64,000 nt of DNA from Escarpia spicata. Lineage: Eukaryota; Annelida; Polychaeta; Sabellida; Siboglinidae. The position numbers and the translations under genes were made by a program. Below, one piece after another: positions 48,641 through 60,600 of the stretch (position 1 is the first letter of the stretch; each line of letters opens with the position of its first letter). Below the pieces are notes generated by a model that was given only the letters and a program-made list of their open reading frames with translations, was not told where the DNA came from and did not search any database. The DNA is taken from contig OZ023217.1 in assembly GCA_963995525.1 (NCBI GenBank), positions 23,109,581 to 23,173,580 of the forward strand. The letters are read 5' to 3'.

Positions 48641-51600
48641 GGCTGCTGTAGGGTGATGCGGTGTACAATTGCGCCCCGACAGAGCGGGCACTGGGAGAGA
48701 GGCTCAGCGCACTTCACACAGCAGCACACGTGGCCACAGTTGAGGAAGAGCACGCGAGACTGCAACAACAACACAGATGACATGAGACACAGCAACAACA
48801 ACACAGACAACACAAGAGACAGCAACAATAACACAGACGGCATGAGACACAGCAATAAAAACACAGACAACACGAGAGACAGCAACAACAACACAGATGG
48901 CATGAGAGACTGCAACAACAAAACACACAACATGAGAGACAGCAACAACAACACAGACGGCATGAGACACAGTAACAACAACACAGACAATACGAGAGGC
49001 AGGAACAATACAGACAACACGAGAGACAGCTACAACAATACAGATGGTATGAGACACAGCAACAACAGCACAGACAATACAAGAGGCAGCAACAACACTG
49101 ACAACACAAGAGACAGCAACAACAACACAGATGGCATGAGACACAGCCACAACAACACAGACAATACGAGGCAGCAACAACACAGACAACACGATAGACA
49201 GCAACAACAACACAGATGGCATGAGACACAGCAACAACAACACAAGAGACTGCAACAACAACACAAACGGCATGAGACACAACAACAACACAGACAGCAC
49301 GAGAGACTGCAACAAACACAGAAGGCATGAGACAGAGCAACAATAACACAGACGGCATGATACACAGCAACAACATGGACGGCATGAGACACAGCAACAA
49401 CAACACAGACAGCATGAGACACAGCAACAACAACACAGATGACATGAGACACGGTAACAACAACACAGACGACATGAGACACAGCAACAACAATACAGAC
49501 GACATGAGACACAGCAACAACAAAACAGACGGCATGATACAGACAAACAGCAACATGGACGGCATGAAACACAGCAACAACAACACAGACAGGATGAGAC
49601 ACAGCAACAACAACAATGATGACATGAGACACAGTAACAACAACACAGACAACATGAGACACAGCAACAACAACACAGACAGCATGAGACACAGCAACAA
49701 CAACACAGATGACATGAGACACAGCAACAACAACACAGACGGCACGAGACACAGCAACAACAACACAGATGGCATGAGACACAGCAACAACAACATAGAT
49801 GGTACAACACGGATGGCATGAGACAACAACAACAACACAGACAGAATGAGACATAGCAACAATAACACCGACTATATGAAAAACAGCAACAACAACATGG
49901 ACGGCATGAGATATAGCGACAACAACACAGATGGTAGGAGACACAGCAACAATAACACAAGCAGCATTAAACACAGCAATGACAACATAGACAGTATGAG
50001 ACACAAAAACAACACACAGATGGCATGAGACACAGCAACAACAAAGATGGCATGAGAGACTGCAACAACAACACAGATGGCATGAGACACAGCAACAACA
50101 ACACAGACGGCACGAGACACAGCAACAACAACACAGACGGCATGAGACACAGCAACAACAACATAGATGGTACAACACGGATGGCATGAGACAGCAACAA
50201 CAACACAGACGGAATGAGACATAGCAACAATAACACCGACTACATGAGAAACAGCAACAACAACATGGACGGCATGAGATATAGCGACAACAACACAGAT
50301 GGTAGGAGACACAGCAACAATAACACAACCAGCATTAAACACAGCAATGACAACATAGACAGTATGAGACACAAAAACAACACACAGATGGCATGAGACA
50401 CAGCAACAACAAAGATGGCATGAGAGACTGCAACAACAACACAGATGGCATGAGAGACTGCAACGACAACACAGACAGAATGATACTGCAATTACAACAC
50501 ATGGCGTGAGAGACTGCAATGATAGCAGCACAGATGGTGGTTTGAGAGTCTGCAACAACATGTCACAAAAGACAGTGTAAGTTTGAAACAACAATATATT
50601 GTGTGGTCTGTACCTACAGTATGCCTGTTAACAATGCATTGATACCACACTGCCATAATGGTTTTAGAAATCGTATACATGACACTGTTGTAAACAATGT
50701 GATACAAAATTAATGCATTTTCTACGTAATATTTTACCACAAATAATAAAATTCTGGCCTTCTAATTGTGACAAAGTGGGTATTAAGTTGGAAAATTGTG
50801 AAATTGAATTTTGCACCTTTTGGGATTCTACAGATAATGAGCTTTAAACTGGTACCTCATTTGTTAAAATATATAAAAAAATAAAACAAAAATTTTAAGC
50901 AACATTTTGAGAAAAGATGTCAGTTTAACTCGTACTGTTTGTTTTGTTAATTTGTGGGTTCGTAAATACCTGTTTTTATTAATTTTGGATTGTTTTCTGA
51001 GGAAAATCAACTGAACACTGATGTATGAGATTATCAGGTCGGCATTCCTACAAAAATCACATGACTAATAGAACTTGACTTATACAGCTTTTTTTGGCTC
51101 ATGTCCAAAATAGACCTGCGCAACATAATACTGTACCTGGTTTGCTGGAGGGTCACAAATTAGAGATGCTACAAGATAGTTCGACAAAACAGATGTTACG
51201 ACAGACTTTGATAAATACCAGTGCAAGCTGATGTTACGTACCATGGCATTCATACAGACAACACATTCGGAGTTGATGCCCCTGGCCGTGACCTCTACAG
51301 CCAAGGGTGGCGCACTAGACTGCGGGGGTGCGCTAGGTCCGGCGGAGGGTTCTCTCTGTTGGAGTGGTGGGGGTGGCCTCACCAGCCACTCGTCCTGTTG
51401 GAAGTAAGGAGACACTGTCTAGTACAACTGGCATCATCCTCGCAAGTCAGGGGGTGTGACTACGTACACTACACCTGGCAGATGTTCCACGGATTATATG
51501 GAAGTTAGCTGAACCGAACTCATAATTGACTTCATCGTACCACCCGTGAGAACAGCTGCACGAACATGTCCGACTCGCGCTCAAGTTCTAGGAATCCCCA

Positions 51601-54600
51601 TATAATTACCCGTTTGACCATTCACACGTGCCACAGAGTGGTACTTTGTATTCAAATAATTACGTCTACTTCCCAAACATTGCATGAGTAGCGTGCGGCT
51701 GAACTGAAGGCCACCAGAACTTGCCGGCAAGCGATACTATTGGCTGAGCTGACATTGCAAGTTTCGGCAAGTGATCTGCCGGGGGTAGTGAGACAGGTGT
51801 AATCAGCTGAGCCCCCGGCCGCGAGGGTGACTTACATCATTCGTTAAACCAGTGCTACGTACAGGTTTACAAAAACAACTCAGTCTGAAGATTTGCAGGA
51901 GTGAAAAAAAAAGATTCACGAAGAATGGTGAGCTAAGAGAAGAGGTTGGAGTACAAGAAAGCCTTAAGAAGCTGGTGAGGAGTCGACTGAAGTGGGCTGG
52001 GCATGTGGAGAGAATGGGAGAATGGCTGGCAAAGAAAGCAGATGCCCGGAGTGTACAGGGGATAGGGAGGCGAGGAAGACCTAGACTGTGATGGGAGGAC
52101 TGTGTAAAGAGAGACTTGGAAGGATTGGGAGAGGAGTGAAGAATGAGAGCAAAAGATAGAGGGGAATAGAGACAGTTGGTGGGCAGAGCAGTGCAAGATC
52201 AGTGAGGAAAAAGATAACTGAAATCGAGGAACGGAAACGAGACCAGCCTCACTCCTGACGACTGGGAAACAAGAGAACAACAACGCACACACAGAGTCTA
52301 AGATGATTTTCTGAAGTTTTCATGCTGGATGTTTGTTTCAATGTAAGTTTCAGTCATTTTTTGTAACGCAAGTTCCTTTAAATGTGGACCATATACATAT
52401 CTTGGAACAATCACAGAAAACACAAATAATGTTGTGAAAAAGTTGATTAATGTCTGTCAAATACATGGTACAAACTCTTAACACAATTTTGAACAAAAAT
52501 AAAGCATTAGTCTTCTTCTGAGGTTAATTGCTGAAAGGTTGCTGTCCAAAATGCAAACTGGCTAGGAGGAACCGTTAACAGACCCACATACACTGCAGCA
52601 CACACCTCACTGCAACCATGCACACATATATAGCTCGATTTTGTACGTGTATCTATATGTTTATTAACATAATAATTTACATAGACATAACATAACATTT
52701 TAATATATTTTAGTAGTAAACTTACATATTTCTGAATATTATTGTACAAAATGTTGCCATGACAATAAAATATATAAACCAACAATTATTTGGATTGGGT
52801 GTTATATGATATTTACTATTAAAAAGTATTACTGCACATGTATCGCATGTAAAAAACACACACGCTCAGTGTCAGGACTTGTCTAATATGTCTATATGAT
52901 TGAGAAGTTCAGTGAAACCGAACAAAGGGAAAGAAGACAACTGTATTCGTTCTCTTAAGCATACAGTATGCTTAATAAACATGTGAGACATGGAAATATG
53001 TCAAACTTTGCGTTCCACTAAGCGTACAGGGGTGTACACCCATTTTCTTTAGTTCACGGGGTTCTTGGGTACAGTCTTCACAGCAGACGTGGCTGGCAAG
53101 CGATTTATACATCTCACATATAAGCAACAGGAGACCAGAACACTGTAAAGTCGCATAACTTAGGCAGACATTTCGATATTGTTTCATCAGTGAGATTTGA
53201 ATCTAGTATGTCTTTGGTAGAAATAAAAATACAATGATGGATTCAACAGTCAAGGTTGGCATTGGAGATCGTATCACGGTGTCAGATACTACAAAAAAGT
53301 GGGTGTATGCTAATTAGGGCATGTACAATTAATAAAATAATACTGTAATACAACATAAACTTACCTGGGTCTCGCCTAGTTGCCGCAGTTTAGCCGCTAT
53401 TTTGATCTCATCTTGTCTTGCCTTGTACTTGTTGACTTCAGTGAGAATGGCACGTCGCAAACCCAACTCATGGACGCCCATCTAGCAATATCAACACTTA
53501 CTGTCACGTCAACCCCAAGGTACTACAAACAAACTAATTAGTAAACATTACAATTAAGGGCAGCCACTACCCGAAAACAGCCATAGGCCATATCTCTGTT
53601 AATACTGAACATATCTTAACAACATTTGGAGTACTAGTTAGTTAAATAAATAGTACACAATATGTGGAATATGGGCTCATTTGCTTGTGTATTAACATGG
53701 CAATGAACGTTTCTAGTGTGACAGAGTGGCATGCCATCTTTGAAAATTATTCTGAGCTAACAACTGTATGTGTGATCATGCAATTGTCAAGAATCATTAG
53801 CCAGAATGTCCCTCTGTCAGATAAGGTGGGCAAGAAAATCTGACTGCAATGATTGTTGTGAGATAGGACGTTAGGTTTGAGCATTTTTCAAGGCGTCTTG
53901 AAAAATGCTAAAACCTGAACAACAGTCAGAGAAGTCAGATATCCTTGCCCCAAAACACCTTATCTGACAGAGAAGCATTCTAGCTAATGATTCTTGACCT
54001 TTTGTTTTCGGACAGCTGAGAATTAATTTATTTTAGGTGTCCCAATGCATACATACAGTGATACTGGTAGTACCTGCTTCATGTCGGAGTCTGTCAGAGT
54101 AAGCAGGGTCTCAATGGAGATCTTGTTCCGGGCAAACCGTGGAATGTGATCAGATGCCCCAGCCTTCTCAAGGATGTCAATCACAGAATACTCCAACTGC
54201 TTTGTCTGTTAGCGAACAAACACAACCACTGTAGACCCAAGCAGACAAACACAACCATTGTAGACCCAAGCAAACAAACACAACCACTGTAGACCCAAGC
54301 AGACAAACACAACCACTGTAGACCCAAGCCAACAAACACAACCACTTTAGACCAAAGCAGACAAACACAACCACTGTAGACCCAAGCAGACAAACACAAC
54401 CACTGTAGACCCAAGCCAACAAACACAACCACTGTAGACCCAAGCCAACAAACACAACCACTGTAGACCCAAGCAGACAAACACAACCACTGTAGACCCA
54501 AGCAGACAAACACAACCACTGTAGACCCAAGCCAACAAACACAACCACTGTAGACCCAAGCAGACAAACACAACCACTGTAGACCCAAGCCAACAAACAC

Positions 54601-57600
54601 AACCACTGTAGACCCAAGCAGGCAAACACAACCACTGTAGACCCAAGCAAACAAACACAACCACTGTAGACCCAAGCAGACAAACACAACCACTGTAGAC
54701 CCAAGCCAACAAACACAACCACTTTAGACCAAAGCAGACAAACACAACCACTGTAGACCCAAGCAGACAAACACAATCACTGTAGATCCAAGCAGACAAA
54801 CACAACCACTGTAGACCCAAGCAGACAAACACAACCACTGTAGACCCAAGCAGACAAACACAACCACTATAGACCCAAGCAGACAAACACAACCACTGTA
54901 GACCCAAGCAGACAAACACAACCACTATAGACCCAAGCAGACAAACACAACCACTGTAGACCCAAGCAGACAAACACAACCACTGTAGACCCAAGCAGAC
55001 AAACACAACCACTGTAGACCCAAGCAGACAAACACAACCACTGTAGACCCAAGCAGACAAACACAACCACTGTAGACCCAAGCAGACAAACACAACCACT
55101 GTAGACTCAAGCAGACAAACACAACCACTATAGACCCAAGCAGACAAACACAACCACTGTAGACCCAAGCAGACAAACACAACCACTGTAGACCCAAGCA
55201 GACAAACACAACCACTGTAGACCCAAGCAGACAAACACAACCACTGTAGACCCAAGCAGACAAACACAACCACTGTAGACCCAAGCAGACAAACACAACC
55301 ACTGTAGACCCAAGCAGACAAACACAACCACTATAGACCCAAGCAGACAAACACAACCACTGTAGATCCAAGCAGACAAACACAACCACTGTAGACCCAA
55401 GCAGACAAACACAACCACTGTAGACCCAAGCACACAAACACAACCACTGTAGACCCAAGCAGACAAACACAACCACTGTAGACCCAAGCAGACAAACACA
55501 ACCACTGTAGACCCAAGCAGACAAACACAACCACTGTAGACCCAAGCAAATAAACACAACCACTGTAGACCCAAGCAGACAAACACAACCACTGTAGACC
55601 CAAGCAGACAAACACAACCACTGTAGACCCAAGCAAACAAACACAACCACTGTAGACCCAAGCAGACAAACACAACCACTATAGACCCAAGCAGACAAAC
55701 ACAACCACTGTAGACCCAAGCAAACAAACACAACTGCAGACCGTAGACCAGCGGTTCTTAACCTTTTTTGGCGGCGACCCAAATTCTGTTTGCTAAATTC
55801 GCTTCGTGACCCAGCTTTCAAATGGTTAACTAATAAATAATAAAATGATAATACAAACAATGATGAAGTAACTAGGCATAACATAAACGAAAGATAACAG
55901 TAAGATCATAATTTTAATTTTAATTAATTTGTTAGCTGAACACGGAGTAATCACCAAATCAGCGCCATAAATTGTATTATCGATGTAGTAAGAGGAGATC
56001 CCTTGTAAGTCAAAAACAAAGATGACCGACAGAGTCATGAAGATCGTGCAGTTGTGACAATATTTGAAAGACTAATTTAGTTCATACTAATGATACTAAG
56101 CAGGCAGACAATTGGATAGACAATATAATGTGTCTGGACACTGTGATTCATAGAATAGGTATCTTTAAAAAGGTACTTTGAGGGCTTTAATAAATTTAAT
56201 GACGCATGGCGATTTTTCAGCAGCATCAAACAGAATATGAATTGCCCTTAGAAGTTGCATGTGACATGAATCATTTACGCCAAATGTCACGTGAATTTTA
56301 AAAGTAATATCATGTTATGTGTTTAAAATTCTTGCAACATTTACCATAAATTATATATGTCTCATATACATCTGGTACGGGCCTGTGAAACAATAAAGGA
56401 AAGTTCGGAGAGTCACTGGAGACTCTTGGCGACCCATTCTAAATGGCTTGACGACCCAATTTTGGGTCGCGACCTAGGGGTTAAGAACCGCTGCCGTAGA
56501 CCCAAGCAGGCCCTTATAACATTTTCATTTAATTTCATTCTCATTTTTTATTTACCAGTTTTGTACATGGAAAACCCAGCTACACATGTATTGGTGGCTA
56601 ACTGAGAGTGGCCAAAAAATGTATACATAAATGTATACATAAATTCATACATATGTTCTGGTGACATTATCCATGGACTTCAGACATTTTGTGTTGTGGT
56701 TTGGACGCAAACACATCTGACATGCCCATACCAGACAGGCCTCTTCTGAAGACAATCAATTAGGGTACGACATAACTATTGACCACTGCCCTGTGCTGGA
56801 TTGACCACCACTACTGACCATGTTAATGAGAGCGTCGGGCTTGCGGTCCATTAGTCGTTGATACTGGACAAGCCAGTAGTCTGTCTGTGTGTCCAGCTTT
56901 GCTTGCTCCATCTCAATCTGTTAATCACAACACGGCCGCAATATTAAACAGAGTGTATAGAGGTAAGTTCTTATACAGCGCAGTATCCAGTCCTTAGGAC
57001 TGCTCAAAGCACTTTACATTTTACTCCCTGGCAGACTTGTTCAATCGAACATCATCTCTTCTCTGGGAAGCATTCAGCCATGCTGCAATTAATGTGCGAA
57101 GAGTATTTGTACACAAATATCGACCACTGTCCATAGCCAGGTAGTGATTAATACAGCTGAGTGAACTGGAGCAATGTAGAGTGAACGAACTTGCCCAAGG
57201 TTCGACACAACAGCAAGAGAATTTGAACCGGGAATCTCTCGACTGAGAGTCTGATGCTCTGGCCATATATCCAACGAAACAATATCAAATGTGAATGTCT
57301 TATCCAAAATGTTAGAAATCAGAAATAGTTTTAAGACACGTAATAATTTAATTTATCAAGCGGGCTCACAAAAACAATACTACAAGGAACAGTGCCAGGG
57401 AAAAGAAGACAGGGAAGACAGAGGAAGAGATGGTCAAACAATATTGCAGAATGGACTGGGAAGCCCTTTGCAGAAACTCAGACATTAGCACACAACCACG
57501 AAGACTGGCGTTGACTAGTGAAACATTCAGCAATGCAGTGCTCCTATGACCCAGGCAGATTACGGGAGCAGTAAAGTAATAGAAATAATTTAAATGATGG

Positions 57601-60600
57601 TGGTGTAAGCCGTATTATTATGGAAATTACTGTATTTTAAGGAGTGTACAAATGCCATTTTTAATGTGTGAGAATAAAGATTTTTTATTATTTTTATACA
57701 CACACGCACGCACGCACGCACACACGCACGCACACACATATATATATCAAAAAGGTTGGCATAACAAATGGACTTTTTTGATAATCTAATGATTATCTTG
57801 TCCATTTGATATCAGATTTGATTATATTCATTCGGATGGCAATTCTGTTAATTCCTGTCTTGATCAATCTTGTTAACTTTGTTTCATTGCAATATGACAC
57901 TCTTGGCAGTGTTGTTATGACATGTGAGAGTTATCAATTGTTTCCTCTGTCCAAACCCAAACCAAACTGCTATATCTATTGAAACAAATAAAATCTGAAC
58001 AAATATGCAAGGTAGGTGGCACCACGTACCAGTCTCTGTTTGAGTTCGGCCTCCCGTTTTTCTCGCTCTTCCAAAAGCTGCATCAGCATTTCGGCCAATT
58101 TCTTGCGGTTGTTTGCCAAAATTGTCTTTAACAAAAGAATACATCAGAACACTTTATACACCTAATTCGAAACTTTTATACACGACAACATGAGTAAGAT
58201 TTCAATTTCTTTGATCAGTTATTGTAGCACTACACTGAATGTTCTTGCTGAAAGTTAATACACTTTAATGGTATGTATAAACTATACTTATGACTCATAA
58301 AAAAGGCATGGCTGTCTGCCAAAACGTTAAAAAAACATCTCATTGTCAAACTGTATACGTCTACTTAGATTTTCAAAAAGCTTTCAACAAAGTACCACAT
58401 CAAAGATTACTGCTTAAACTAAAGGCCCATGGCATAGGAAATGGTATAATAAACTGGATAGAAAAATGGCTGATTAACAGAAGACAACGTGTAGTAGTTG
58501 ATGGGGAGGCTTTAAACTGGAAATCGGTATTGAGTGGGGTACCACAGGGATCAGTACTAGGACCTATATTATTCTTAGTATATATCAACGATTTGGATGA
58601 TGAAATAACATGCAAGGTGTTGAAAATTGCGGATGATACAAAAGTGTTTAGAAGGATTAAAAGTGATGGAGATAGACACCATTTACAAGATGATCTTGAC
58701 AGGTTGATCAAATGGTCTGAAAAATGGCAAATGCTGTTCAATTTTGGGAAATGTAAATGCCTCCACACAGGACATGGGAACGAAGAGGTAGAATATACAA
58801 TGGGGGTACTGTACTAAGTACTACTGTAAAAGAAAAGGACTTAGGGTTAACCGTTAGCACTGATATGAAGGTTTCAGAGCAGTTCGGAATTGCAGCTTCA
58901 AAGGGAAATCAAATCCTTGGATTAATTAGGCAAAATATAGCGTATAAGGAAAAAGAACTAATAATACCGCTGTACAAAACAATAGTGAGGCCTCATTTAG
59001 AATATTGTATACAAGCGTGGAGGCCATATCGCAAGAAGGACATAGATTTGCTAGAAAGAGTACAGAGGAGAGCGGCTAAAATGATACCAAAACTGAGGGA
59101 TCTTAGTTATGAAATTTACCTAAAAGAATGTGGTTTAACAACACTAGAAACCAGAAGATTGAGAGGAGATCAGATAGAAGTGTTTAAAATAATAAGTGGT
59201 TATGAAAATATTGATAGAAATATTTTTTTCTCAGTTAAGAAAGATAGAAGGACAGAGGACATGAAGTTACATTAGCAAAGGAGCAGTGTAGATTAGATAT
59301 AAGGAAGTTCTCATTTTCACAAAGGACTGTAAATGAATGGAACAGATTAGCTGCTGATTGTGTGGGTGCTAGTAGTGTGAATGTTTAAAAATAAAATCGA
59401 CACATACCTCAGAAGGGCGGGATACACATTGATAAAAGGGTTGGACTCTCGATAAGCCAAAGGGCTTCCTTGTCTACCTGCCAACTAGAGTTACTTCTCT
59501 GGGTGGCAATCTTGTTAAATCTTGTTAAAATTGTGTTTAGGAAATCTGTAACGCAATTTGACGGCACGACCATGGATGTATGTTCAAGTGTTAAACAAAA
59601 CATCAAGTTTCAAAAAGCGTTATAGCAATATGGCCGCGTCGGGCTGAGTTAACTTCTACGCCCCTTGATGTTCAATGTTGCTCACTTTCCTACGGTCAAC
59701 ACAGCAGACTTCCAGCTAGAAATTACTACTCCCGCTGATTCCGGATAGATGAACAGACTACCTCCCCTGAACAACTGCCTGCGCAACCAGGATAACACCG
59801 ACACATTTGCTCTGTTCGTTTGTAGTTACAAGAAACCCACCATTTGCATTTTTTGATTGAGCCGATTATGTTCTCGCTCGACGCAGGTCAGCTGACTCAA
59901 CTCAGACTCGACCAACTCAATCTGGCGACTGAGTCGAGAATGCTTCACATCTTTCTGTCTCATTAGCTCTTCGAACACTTCGATCTGTAGCGCCTCCTGG
60001 TGAAATGCAACAATACTAATTGAGTAAATTAGTATTGGATTTTTTTATTTTAACACTTTAAATATTTGTATGCATTACCCTGCCAAATATTTAATCTAAA
60101 GGTATTTTAATTAGTAGCAATTGTGAAGCACTTATCTAATTATTTATCTAAAAAGTGCTATATAAATGTATATATACATATATGGTATTGTTATTAGTTA
60201 AATATTTACCTGCAATATTAAAAAATATAAGTAAAATATAACAGATGTATGGGGATATTCAAATGACATTAATCCTTGGAGAAACAGGGTGCCTCAAATG
60301 TCACCATGGCCTATGGAGAAGTTGGTGGTAGGGATTGAAGAAATAACATGACAGAAGATAGTGGAGAAACAATTAAACACCAGGGAAGGGAAGATAAAAC
60401 ATGCTAGATAAGTCAATAATATCCAACAGCAGGAACTGTCTATTTCATATAAGTACGGCAGAGCTTTCTGGGTAGAAACTCATTTAATAGATTGTTGTTT
60501 CTCCTTTTGTCGTGTATAGCAATTTAAATTGAATGAATCTGATACTAATCTCAAACTGCTCGTATTATGTATTGCGAAAAAGCTGCATATTGATACCAAT

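Noticed and set aside
48704..50594. Long minus-strand Cys/Val/Leu-rich and plus-strand Asn/Asp/His-rich open frames (up to 432 residues)
   Set aside because: They are translations of a 30-bp tandem repeat, which stays open because its length is a multiple of three. No start context, no family signature, and the stretch is the last LRSAM1 intron.
54177..55884. Long minus-strand open frames of Val/Cys/Leu/Trp repeats (up to 326 residues)
   Set aside because: A 29-bp repeat without stops is open in all three frames of that strand. The array lies in an LRSAM1 intron.
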